Shown here: positions 27,910 to 35,913 of the stretch, in pieces
How positions within the stretch are numbered: position 1 is the first letter of the stretch
How the letters are laid out: each line of letters begins with the position of its first letter
From: Brasilonema sennae CENA114
Lineage (GTDB): Bacteria; Cyanobacteriota; Cyanobacteriia; Cyanobacteriales; Nostocaceae
Assembly: GCF_006968745.1 (NCBI RefSeq)
Contig: NZ_CP030118.1
Span: 3,546,674-3,610,673, forward strand
Direction of reading: 5' to 3'
Length of the DNA: 64,000 nt
Made by a program: the position numbers and the translations under genes
Notes under the pieces: model-generated
What the model was told of the DNA's origin: nothing
What the model saw: only the letters and a program-made list of their open reading frames with translations
Databases searched by the model: none

Positions 27910-28155
27910 CTTTCCCCCAAATTATGTGGTGCTGGCTCATGGAACATCGTCATTACTTTCGTATAAAGATGTCGTTTAATAATGAAACAGCCCTAATCAA
28001 AATTTTTATACTTTGGGAGATGATAAGGAATTATTTTTTCTTTATATTTTGGCTGTTTTTTAACATAATCGTGTCATGAAAGGTAGTGTTAACCCTATTA
28101 GGTAACGAGGAGACGATAGAATAAACCTAATTTTCCAAGCTTCAAAAGACGAAAT

Positions 28156-28917
28156 ATGACAATGCATCCTACTATCCAACGTGCATTTGCCAACCGCCGC
28201 GCTCTCAAAGTTATCAGCGGCTTGAATAACTTCGATCGCGATACAGTGCAAGCAATCGTCAAAGCAGCCCATCACGGTGGTGCTACTTTTGTTGATATCG
28301 CAGCTGATCCTGCTTTGGTACAAATGGCAAAAGAGTTGACAAATGTACCAGTTTGTGTTTCAACCGTAGAACCAGAGAAATTTGTCCAAGCTGTTGCAGC
28401 AGGTGCAGATTTAATTGAAATTGGTAATTTTGATTCTTTTTATGCTCAAGGACGCAAATTTGAGGCTGAGGAAGTTTTAGCACTGACTCACCAAACCCGC
28501 GTTCTCCTTCCTGAAATCACCCTTTCTGTGACTGTTCCCCATATTTTGACACTAGATCAACAGGTACAGTTGGCAGAGGATCTGGTAAAAGCTGGCGCAG
28601 ATATCATCCAAACCGAAGGTGGAACTAGTAGCAACCCAACTCACCCTGGAACTTTGGGACTCGTTGAAAAAGCTGCTCCTACTTTAGCAGCAGCTTATGA
28701 AATTTCTCGTGCGGTGTCAGTTCCAGTGTTGTGTGCTTCTGGTATTTCCAGCGTTACAGCACCTCTTGCTGTTGCTGCTGGTGCAGCGGGTGTTGGTGTC
28801 GGTTCTGCTATCAACCAACTCAATAGCGAAGTCGCCATGATTGCTGCTGTACGTGGTTTGGTGGAAGCGTTGGGAACTGTCAGTTTTGGTGCGATTGCGC
28901 TCCGCGCAGACGCCTAA
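28156..28917 (+). CDS. ycf23: Ycf23/DUF561-family TIM-barrel protein
   Basis: A 253-residue (beta/alpha)8-barrel-type protein. It begins RALKVISGLNNFDRDTV and contains GATFVDIAADP, GADLIEIGNFDSFYAQG, ADIIQTEGGTSSNP and PVLCASGISSVTAPLA, all characteristic of Ycf23. The family is conserved in cyanobacteria and some plastids, and its reaction is not established. Length and motifs are intact. It is a single gene, divergent from the CHAT operon across a 246-bp promoter region. HIP1-like GATCGCGA occurs near its 5' end. Confidence 0.93.
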   Translation: MTMHPTIQRAFANRRALKVISGLNNFDRDTVQAIVKAAHHGGATFVDIAADPALVQMAKELTNVPVCVSTVEPEKFVQAVAAGADLIEIGNFDSFYAQGRKFEAEEVLALTHQTRVLLPEITLSVTVPHILTLDQQVQLAEDLVKAGADIIQTEGGTSSNPTHPGTLGLVEKAAPTLAAAYEISRAVSVPVLCASGISSVTAPLAVAAGAAGVGVGSAINQLNSEVAMIAAVRGLVEALGTVSFGAIALRADA

Positions 28918-28999
28918 AACAGAACAAGGCGACACTGTGAGGGGGAAACACGGAGAAAAATCTTCCCCTTTTCCCCTCGTTTCCTTGTCCTTTATCCCT

Positions 29000-30127
29000 C
29001 TACGCCAAACAATCCTTGAGGCTATAAATCACGTGATTTTGCTGTTCTTCTGATAATTCTGGGAACATAGGCAAGGATAAAACTTCCTGGCTAGCTTGCT
29101 GTGCTACTGGTAATTGTCCGTCTTTGTATCCCAGATTTTCATAAACTGGCTGTAAGTCTAAAGGGCGGGGATAGTAAATCATTGTGTTTACACCCCGCTG
29201 TTGTAATAAACTCTGAATCGAGTCCCTTTTGTTGTCTTGTACGCGAATGGTGTACTGATTCCAAACTCCCATACCTCCAGCCAATTCTTGGGGTACAATC
29301 AGACCAGGAATTTGATTCAGGTACTGGTGATAACGAACGGCAACTTGCCGCCGCTGATTATTCCAAAAATCTAAATATCGCAGCTTAATTTGAAGAATAG
29401 CGGCTTGCATCGCATCCAAACGGCTGTTGACACCAATTTCCTCACAAAGGTATCGATTTTTTTGACCGTGCTCTTTTAAGAATCGTAACCGGGCTGCGAT
29501 TTCGGGATCGTTAGTTGTTATTGCTCCACCGTCACCGCATGCACCGAGATTTTTGGTAGGGTAAAAACTAAAGCAACCGATGTGTCCAATACTTCCTACC
29601 TTTTGCCCGACCCAGTTTGCCCCTGTAGACTGAGCACAATCTTCTATCACGACTAAATTGTGTGCTTTTGCTACATTCATCAATGCAGCCATATCCACAG
29701 GTTGACCAAACAAGTGAACTGGGATAACTGCTTTGGTTTGGCGCGTTATTGCAGCTGCGACTTGGTTTACATCTAGATTAAACGTAGTCTCATCGATATC
29801 AACAAACACTGGTTTCGCACCCACAGCACTGATAACCTCAGCAGTGGCGATAAAAGTAAATGGTGTCGTAATCACTTCATCGCCTGCACCAATGTTTAAA
29901 GCTTTAAGTGCTAAAAAAAGAGCATCAGTACCTGAGTTGCATGTTACACATTCAGTGACGCCAATATATGCAGCGAACTGTTGCTCAAAGCCTGCTACTA
30001 TAGGACCGCCAATATAACGACCAGAAGCAAGAACCTCTAAGACAGCTGCGCTGACTTCTGCTTCTATAATGGTGTATTGTTGCTTAATATCAAAAGCTGG
30101 TACGGAATGATTTAGACTTTGAACCAT
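29000..30127 (-). CDS. DegT/DnrJ/EryC1-family PLP aminotransferase
   Basis: A 375-residue sugar-aminotransferase-type enzyme. The PLP Schiff-base lysine is Lys192 in SFYPTKNLGACGDGG. The substrate/PLP pocket shows CNSGTDALFLALKALN and FGQPVDM. It would convert a keto-sugar nucleotide into an amino sugar, using glutamate, for surface polysaccharide or a related pathway. The length is standard and all motifs are present. No sugar-nucleotide genes flank it, so the pathway is open. It converges on the Ycf23 gene with an 82-bp gap. Confidence 0.93.
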   Translation of the reverse strand: MVQSLNHSVPAFDIKQQYTIIEAEVSAAVLEVLASGRYIGGPIVAGFEQQFAAYIGVTECVTCNSGTDALFLALKALNIGAGDEVITTPFTFIATAEVISAVGAKPVFVDIDETTFNLDVNQVAAAITRQTKAVIPVHLFGQPVDMAALMNVAKAHNLVVIEDCAQSTGANWVGQKVGSIGHIGCFSFYPTKNLGACGDGGAITTNDPEIAARLRFLKEHGQKNRYLCEEIGVNSRLDAMQAAILQIKLRYLDFWNNQRRQVAVRYHQYLNQIPGLIVPQELAGGMGVWNQYTIRVQDNKRDSIQSLLQQRGVNTMIYYPRPLDLQPVYENLGYKDGQLPVAQQASQEVLSLPMFPELSEEQQNHVIYSLKDCLA

Positions 30128-30450
30128 GAGATTTTATCTTAAATTCAAGATAGATACTGACGTTAGATTTGGTGCCCCTGATCGTTTTGAATCAAAAAGC
30201 TCGTGAAAGTCTTCTTCCTCAAATTCACAAAATTCCAAGAGTTTTCACGGAGGTTTTTTTCAAAAAGGTTACTATCTTCTAGGGTGCAAGGAATTGTATA
30301 TCCACCAAGAACCAATACCGAATATGAAAGTTCCCGGTGAGTACTTTTAGAGGAACAGGGAATAAAGGACAGAGCACGCATAGTGCAAGCTATTACCTGT
30401 TACCTGTAATCTATAGCTTATAACGTATATGTACAAGAGGTAGAAAACCA
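30128..30450. other. Intergenic region between divergent genes
   Basis: About 320 bp containing the two promoters, with short GTTACCTGTTACCTGTAATC-like direct repeats near 30395-30415. No gene is accepted here. Confidence 0.45.
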
Positions 30451-31227
30451 ATGCAGGAGCTGATCAAGCTAGATTTCGTCGATTTGGCTTTTGCTGTTGG
30501 ATTAATGGGCGCAGCCATAGCTTTATCCGCGTGGGAACGAATAGGATTAGAGTTCAATTTAGCCCTCGCAACAGGCAGAACTTTCCTACAATTAGCCGTA
30601 TTGGGATATGTTTTGGAGTTCATCTTTGCTTTAGATAATCCTTGGGCAGTTTTGGCGATATTAGCAGTTATGCTGACAATTTCAGCAATTGTCGCACGAA
30701 ATCGTATTACTCAAAAAATACCGCAGATGTTGCCCTTGGTGTGGGGATCAATTTTGATCAGTACAACCATAACACTGGTTTATACTAATATACTGATTCT
30801 TCAACCAGACCGATGGTTTGAGCCACAGTATGTGATTTCTCTAGGAGGAATAGTATTAGGTAATGCCATGAACGCCGCTGCGCTGGCTGGAGAACGTCTT
30901 GTTAGTATTATGAATGCAACTCACTTAGAAATAGAAACTCATTTAAGCTTGGGTGCAACTCCACAACAGGCGATCGCACAATACCGTAAAGATGCTGTTC
31001 GCGCTGGATTGATTCCTACTCTTAATCAGATGATGATTATTGCTATGGTGACGCTACCAGGAATTATCACTGGTCAGTTGCTCAGTGGCATTAATGCTCG
31101 CGAAGCTGCATCTTACCAAATTTTGATTATGTTTATGGTTGCTTTTGCCAATTTGCTGACAATATTGTTAGTCACACGGGGAATATGTCGTCAATATTTT
31201 ACTTCCACCGCCCAGCTGGTGAGATAA
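30451..31227 (+). CDS. FetB/UPF0014-family ABC permease
   Basis: A 258-residue integral membrane protein with seven hydrophobic segments and the family signatures RTFLQLAVLGYVLEF, GMVLGNAM-like GIVLGNAMNAAALAGERL, and the conserved LPGIITGQLLSG. Homologues (FetB, YbbM) form the membrane half of metal exporters such as the E. coli iron exporter FetAB. The expected ATPase partner FetA is not beside it and must be encoded elsewhere if the system works. RAGLIPTLNQ in the coupling region is intact. Confidence 0.9.
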   Translation: MQELIKLDFVDLAFAVGLMGAAIALSAWERIGLEFNLALATGRTFLQLAVLGYVLEFIFALDNPWAVLAILAVMLTISAIVARNRITQKIPQMLPLVWGSILISTTITLVYTNILILQPDRWFEPQYVISLGGIVLGNAMNAAALAGERLVSIMNATHLEIETHLSLGATPQQAIAQYRKDAVRAGLIPTLNQMMIIAMVTLPGIITGQLLSGINAREAASYQILIMFMVAFANLLTILLVTRGICRQYFTSTAQLVR

Positions 31228-31453
31228 AGGCGTAGGCTGTTTGATATCAATGCACCGTAACTTATACCAAATTGTATTCTCACTTGGATGTTTGGGCAGT
31301 ACTTTCGAGCTTAGTTGACTTACTTGTGTGTACCTAGCGATATATATTCTAATCAGTCATAAGAAAGAGACCTTTATTTATTTTTTCTCGCTAGGATAAA
31401 TTTAATCTTGTATTCACACACCTTGGGTCATCTACATATAATCGCTAAAAGCT

Positions 31454-31711
31454 ATGCAACCTCAGATTGTTGAAAAAGAGATTGATTCTCAACCCGATGC
31501 CAAAAATCACCAGCATATCGCTAAAACTGCCGTAGCATTAACGGTGGTACTAGCATTAGTATTGCAAGTAATAACGCAAGAAATTAGTTTGGGAATCACG
31601 CAATGGCTAGCCGAGGAACTTGCGGTATCCTCTTTACTCGTGCAACAGTACTCAATAGCTACTTTGCGCAAGATTTTGTTTTTCGGAATAGATTTATTTC
31701 TGGCTATTTAG
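31454..31711 (+). CDS. Small membrane protein of unknown function
   Basis: An 85-residue frame with a hydrophilic N-terminus (to about residue 25) and a hydrophobic helix (AVALTVVLALVLQVI). A second half of amphipathic character ends in a hydrophobic IDLFLAI. No family was recognised. A good intrinsic terminator begins 34 bp after the stop, which supports a real transcript. It follows the FetB-like permease by 226 bp on the same strand. Confidence 0.5.
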   Translation: MQPQIVEKEIDSQPDAKNHQHIAKTAVALTVVLALVLQVITQEISLGITQWLAEELAVSSLLVQQYSIATLRKILFFGIDLFLAI

Positions 31712-31745
31712 TTGATCTCATGCATACTATTCAAAATAACAAAAA

Positions 31746-31781
31746 ACCCCGTTTAGCACGTCCTAGATGGGGTCTATTTTT
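31746..31781 (+). terminator. Intrinsic terminator
   Basis: ACCCCGTTTAG (31746-31756) pairs over 11 bp, including two G-U pairs, with CTAGATGGGGT (31763-31773). The loop is six nucleotides and the stem is followed by CTATTTTT. It is well placed to end the small membrane protein transcript; read on the other strand, A-rich sequence also follows, so it could serve the convergent gene. Confidence 0.8.
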
Positions 31782-31808
31782 GTCTTCACCTATATGAGAT
31801 AACCAAAG

Positions 31809-32234
31809 CTACAGCTTTGGAATTAAACCGAGTTGCTGAAGAACACCCAAAGCATCTTCTTGCCCTCGCTCTTCGGTGATTTTGCCTTCGACAATGCGGT
31901 AAATTATAATTCCTGTCCACGATACTGACTTTTTTGTTGGAGGGAGGTTTAGAAACTTTATATCTCCCTTATGAGTGCCTTGAGCAGTCCAGCTAATCGC
32001 AACTTTGTCCCCTTCAGCAATTGCATCTGTAATTGTAAACTGTAGATTGGGGAAACCTGTGTGAATGTCAGCGACCCATGATTTAAAACCCTCACAATCA
32101 AGTCTTCCAGGAAGTATAGGGTAGTAAACCTTGAAGTCATGGCTAGCAAGTTCCTCTACTACTGCCAAATTTCCCTTTCCCCATGTTTGTTCACAGAATT
32201 GTCGGGCGATTTCTTTGTTTTGTTGTGCTGACAT
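31809..32234 (-). CDS. SnoaL-like/ester-cyclase family protein
   Basis: A 141-residue protein of the NTF2-like fold. N-terminal helices (NKEIARQFCEQTWGKGNLAVVEEL) precede HDFKVYYPILPG, then GFKSWVADIHTGFPNLQFTI, EGDKVAISWTAQGTHKG and GIIIYRIVEGKITEERG. This is the pattern of SnoaL-like polyketide cyclases and the wider ester-cyclase family. Most members in bacteria have no known substrate. The gene is monocistronic on the minus strand. Confidence 0.9.
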   Translation of the reverse strand: MSAQQNKEIARQFCEQTWGKGNLAVVEELASHDFKVYYPILPGRLDCEGFKSWVADIHTGFPNLQFTITDAIAEGDKVAISWTAQGTHKGDIKFLNLPPTKKSVSWTGIIIYRIVEGKITEERGQEDALGVLQQLGLIPKL

Positions 32235-32703
32235 GACTAGTTATGTGACTATTGTTAGTTTCCTTTCGGGATTTAACTAATTTTATAGCTAACATAACCG
32301 ATTTTTCTGCTTGCACAGACTTTACCTTGTACATTTGTATCAAATTATTAACAAATATATTTGTTATCATACGTACTATAGCAATCCTAAATCATTGATC
32401 AACAACAAGATTACTGACTTATGAGAAATGCCAACAATTTAAATGTTTCTATTGTTACAGAAGATATTGAAAAAATATAGCAAAATTACAGAGGTAAGTA
32501 ATGATATTATATTTTAGTAAAAAACTAATTTATGATAAAAATCAATAAATGTATCTTATCGATTTAAGAAACTAAATAAAATTGATAAAAAAACAGAAAG
32601 ATTTCTAGTCAAAAAAAGCTTTATCCTGCAATAAGGGGGCAGCGTGAATGTTTTCGTGATTCACTCTAGCCACCCTTATAATGTGGCAAAAAGGTGTGTG
32701 TCA
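32235..32703. other. AT-rich intergenic and leader region
   Basis: About 410 bp of AT-rich sequence between divergent genes, plus 60 nt in frame with the next gene starting from a GTG at 32644. No RNA, repeat or gene is recognised. Confidence 0.45.
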
Positions 32704-33936
32704 ATGGATTTATTAGAATACCAAGTCAAAGAATGGTTTGCGAACATAGGCATTCCTGTATTGCCTTCGCAACGAATTGACCATCCCACGGATTTAAAAC
32801 GTTTAAAAATTCGCTACCCAATTGTTCTGAAATCTCAAGTCAATGCGGTGGAACGAGCAAAAGTAGGTGGAGTCAGGTTTGTAGGAACGACAATTGATGC
32901 GATCGCCGCAGCACGAAGTATCTTTAATTTGCCAATTTTAGGACAATTGCCAGAAGTGTTACTGGCAGAAACTAAGTACGAAACTGATCAAGAATTTTAT
33001 CTTGCTGTGGTATTGGATACAGCTGTCTGCCGTCCTATACTTTTAGGTTGTACTGAAGCAGAGGACATAGATTGGGAATCCGCAGACGAAAAAATGCACT
33101 ACGTGGTTGTTGAACAAGAGTTTTCCCCATTTTATGCTCGACAACTGGCGTTGAAAATGGGCTTGCAAGGTGCATTGATACAGTCAGTGAGCACTGTTGT
33201 TGAGAAGATGTACCACTTATTTGTAGAAAAAGACTTGGACTTGGTGGAAATCAATCCTTTAGGTGTAAGTGCCTCTGGTCAAGTTATGGCGCTTAATGGT
33301 AACGTCAGCGTTAACGAACGAGCAATTGGTCGCCATCCAAATATCGCTGATATGGCACAAGCCATGGAAAATAATGATACCAGTAGCGATACAATCAGGA
33401 ATTTGGGCAACTGGGATGTAGTAGAAATGAACGGTAAAATTGCCATTTTGGGCAATGGTGCTGGATTGGTAATGGCAACTTTAGACTTGGTGATTAATAG
33501 TGGTGGGAAACCTGGGGTATGTTTGAACCTCCGCCATGCGTCTGTTACTGATGCTTCACCAACTACCTTTAAGAGTCGCTTGGAAAAAGCTTTAAAAAAT
33601 ATAGCTACTGATAAAAGTATTCAGGTAATACTCATTAATTTCCTAGGTAGCATTTCTCAAGGTAGCGAAGTTTCTCAAGTCATTGGTGAGTTCGTAGAAA
33701 ATAGTATGAATGAAACTCAATTATTTATGGCTAAGTCAAATGGCGGTAAACGTCGAGAGAACAGTTTTCCCCGCTTAGTCGTGCGTCTTGCTGGTTCTGA
33801 ATTCGATACAGCAAGAGCTGATATAGCAGCACTGAAAACTCCAACTGACACGTCAATAACGGTAGTGGAAAATTTAGATAAGGGCGTAGCAGAAGCAATC
33901 CGTTTGGCTAAATCAACAGCATATAGAAGGTTTTAA
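32704..33936 (+). CDS. Succinyl-CoA-ligase-like beta subunit, diverged
   Basis: About 410 residues from the ATG at 32704, chosen because MDLLEYQVKEWF matches the usual SucC start and AAAGGTG lies just upstream. The N-terminal ATP-grasp part keeps EINPL of the metal site, but the usual LDG(K) after it reads ALNGN, so the second metal-binding Asp is Asn. The C-terminal part keeps the ILGNGAGLVMATLD loop. It is full length. In the TCA enzyme, alpha and beta subunits make succinate plus ATP from succinyl-CoA. Here the sequence divergence and the alpha subunit's missing histidine suggest a different acyl-CoA reaction or a regulatory role. Confidence 0.82.
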   Translation: MDLLEYQVKEWFANIGIPVLPSQRIDHPTDLKRLKIRYPIVLKSQVNAVERAKVGGVRFVGTTIDAIAAARSIFNLPILGQLPEVLLAETKYETDQEFYLAVVLDTAVCRPILLGCTEAEDIDWESADEKMHYVVVEQEFSPFYARQLALKMGLQGALIQSVSTVVEKMYHLFVEKDLDLVEINPLGVSASGQVMALNGNVSVNERAIGRHPNIADMAQAMENNDTSSDTIRNLGNWDVVEMNGKIAILGNGAGLVMATLDLVINSGGKPGVCLNLRHASVTDASPTTFKSRLEKALKNIATDKSIQVILINFLGSISQGSEVSQVIGEFVENSMNETQLFMAKSNGGKRRENSFPRLVVRLAGSEFDTARADIAALKTPTDTSITVVENLDKGVAEAIRLAKSTAYRRF

Positions 33937-34035
33937 TTAATTCACCTATAAGACTACTATTTGATTTTTGCGAAGCTTGGTACAGTTATCAGTTATCAGT
34001 TACCAAGTTAAGGGGAGTCAACAAATCGCTGACTC

Positions 34036-34105
34036 TGTTCACTGTTCACTGTTCACTGTTCACTGTTCACTGTTCACTGTTCACTGTTCCCTGTTCCCTG
34101 TTCCC
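34036..34105. repeat. Heptanucleotide tandem repeat (7x TGTTCAC + 3x TGTTCCC)
   Basis: Ten perfect 7-bp units in a row lie between the two ligase-subunit genes. A related AGTTATC/AGTTACC tract precedes them at 33984-34010. Such short tandem repeats are typical of heterocystous cyanobacteria. The number of units is likely to vary between strains. Confidence 0.92.
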
Positions 34106-34140
34106 TGTGCCTACACAAATAATTTCACAAATTCTATAGT

Positions 34141-35025
34141 ATGAATTTAACACCATATAGCAAAGTGTTAATCCAAGGCTTTTCTGAGTACATTACAGCA
34201 AATCATGTTGCTCAAATGAAAGCCAATGGTACAAATTTGGTCGCTGGGGTTAATCCTGGATGGGGTGGACAACAGATCTACAGTCTGCCAGTCTTCGACC
34301 TTGTAGAGGAAGTCGTGGATAAATTTGGAGTTATTGATACTACAATTATCTGCGTACATCCTTACCAAGTTCTAGATGCAGCACTAGAAGCGATCGCATC
34401 TAATATCCGCCAAATCATTATCATCTCTCCTGGTGTACCACCGTTGGATATGGTACAACTACTTCGTAAAGCCGAAGCAAAAGAAACCCTGATAGTAGGA
34501 CCAAATAGTCCTGGGATCATCATACCAGGAAAAATCCTTTTAGGAACTCAACCTAGTGAATTTTATACTGAAGGAAAAGTAGGAATACTAAGTCGAAGCA
34601 CGACTCTCACCTACGAAATAGCTAGGGAATTAACTGATGCTGGCTTGGGACAGTCGATGAGTGTCAGCATTGGAAGTGATGCGATCGTTGGTTCGTCTTT
34701 TCTGCAATGGTTGCAAATATTGGATGAAGATGAAGCCACAAAGGCAATAGTTTTAGTTGGACAACCCGGTGGCGATCGCGAAGAAGCCGCAGCACGATAT
34801 ATTGCCGAAGCAATTGATAAACCAGTTGTTGCTTATGTTGCAGGTAGAGAAGCACCACCTGCAAAACATTGGCGTCAAACTGGAACTTTGGCGGCTGTCA
34901 TCGGACGCGATCCCGATTTTGGCACAGCAAAAAATAAGTTAGCTGCCTTTTCCTTTGCCAGAGTTCCAGTTGCAGAACGTCCTTCTGAGATACCAGAATT
35001 GGTAAAGAAGGCGATGAGGGTGTAG
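34141..35025 (+). CDS. Succinyl-CoA-ligase-like alpha subunit without the phospho-histidine
   Basis: A 294-residue SucD-family protein with a CoA-binding Rossmann domain (residues ~8-130, ending VGPNSPGII). The ligase domain contains SMSVSIGSDAIVGSSF. In SucD the active-site His lies in a GHAGA motif after the KxAPxGK segment. Here the aligned stretch is APPAKHWRQTGTL, with Gln246 where the phosphorylated His should be. Standard phosphoryl transfer is therefore not expected. The gene follows the beta-like gene by 204 bp, most of it heptamer repeat. Confidence 0.85.
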   Translation: MNLTPYSKVLIQGFSEYITANHVAQMKANGTNLVAGVNPGWGGQQIYSLPVFDLVEEVVDKFGVIDTTIICVHPYQVLDAALEAIASNIRQIIIISPGVPPLDMVQLLRKAEAKETLIVGPNSPGIIIPGKILLGTQPSEFYTEGKVGILSRSTTLTYEIARELTDAGLGQSMSVSIGSDAIVGSSFLQWLQILDEDEATKAIVLVGQPGGDREEAAARYIAEAIDKPVVAYVAGREAPPAKHWRQTGTLAAVIGRDPDFGTAKNKLAAFSFARVPVAERPSEIPELVKKAMRV

Positions 35026-35576
35026 GGGTGTAGGAGTGTAGGGGAGCCACTGCCCTATGGCTTACGCCATAGGGCGAACCCGAAGGGCGTATGTAAGGGG
35101 AAAGAAAATTGTTTTTTTGTACACCCTACAAGATTAGGCGATCGCGTAAGCGCTGCAGGCAAAGGCGATAAGCCGGAGGGTTGACGCTACAGGTGTCGCT
35201 ACTTATGGATATACGTAAAATTTACATTTTCCTGTTGGAATTTAAGTAATTTTTGTATACATTTTTTTATAAAGCTGTTAAAATCAAGCTACAAACAAAT
35301 TAAGACTATAATCTCAATAGAATTACTAAGATAATTTGACAGCACAATCTAATACAAAATTGAAAAAAGAATGCGACGGATTGAACCTTAAAAAGGATTA
35401 CCAATGATTCTTTCACAATCAGTAAATCTAAAATCTAAAAATTAAGTTAGTATAACTTTAACACAGTAATATAACGTAGTGACAACCAATTGCCCTACTG
35501 TCTTATTTGTTGAATGTTAAGGCAGAGATTCAGTGATAGAGGAAATCAGTAAATCACAAAATATTGGACAATATAT
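35026..35576. other. Intergenic region with palindromic repeats
   Basis: It begins with GGTGTAGGGGTGTAGGAGTGTAGG-type short repeats, then a perfect hairpin at 35052-35075. A patchwork of GC-rich motifs around 35076-35205 (CGAACCCGAAGGGCG, GGCGATCGCG and others) follows. The remainder is AT-rich, with nothing recognised. Confidence 0.5.
35052..35075. repeat. Perfect palindromic repeat, 10-bp stem
   Basis: GCCCTATGGC, loop TTAC, GCCATAGGGC. It belongs to the GCCATAGGGCG type dispersed in cyanobacterial genomes and lies 26 bp after the alpha-like ligase gene. It may act as a 3' RNA stabiliser but has no T-run. Confidence 0.7.
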
Positions 35577-35726
35577 ATGCGCGACATAAAGCCTTGGACT
35601 ATTTGGCTGGTAACTCTAATATCAGTCATCGCTACTGTAATAGGGATTCATAATCTCGAATGGTTTTTAAATGTAAATTGCTTTGCAAATACAATGCCCC
35701 AAACCAGCAAATTTTGCAAACATTAA
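35577..35726 (+). CDS. Possible 49-residue single-pass membrane protein
   Basis: ATG at 35577 opens a 49-codon frame beginning MRDIKPWTIWLVTLISVIAT. Most of residues 8-24 form one membrane helix. A polar tail has two cysteines (NCFA, KFCKH). No family was recognised and the upstream ribosome site is weak, so this is a candidate only. Confidence 0.35.
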   Translation: MRDIKPWTIWLVTLISVIATVIGIHNLEWFLNVNCFANTMPQTSKFCKH

Positions 35727-35913
35727 CTAGCCAGAGAAATAAAAATCTACTAGCTATGCTCTGCCAGATGGTGCAGAATCTCTTTCGATGACTTATTCGT
35801 GTAACCAAGATAGAAATTTTTGCAGATCTTTCCTGACTGAAGTAATTACCAAAGATCTGCAAAAACCTTCCCCTTAACGGGAATGGAAAAAAGGATTCAA
35901 AATGATCTAGTTT

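Noticed and set aside
34036..34105. CRISPR-like array
   Set aside because: The 7-bp units are directly adjacent without spacers, so this is a simple tandem repeat.
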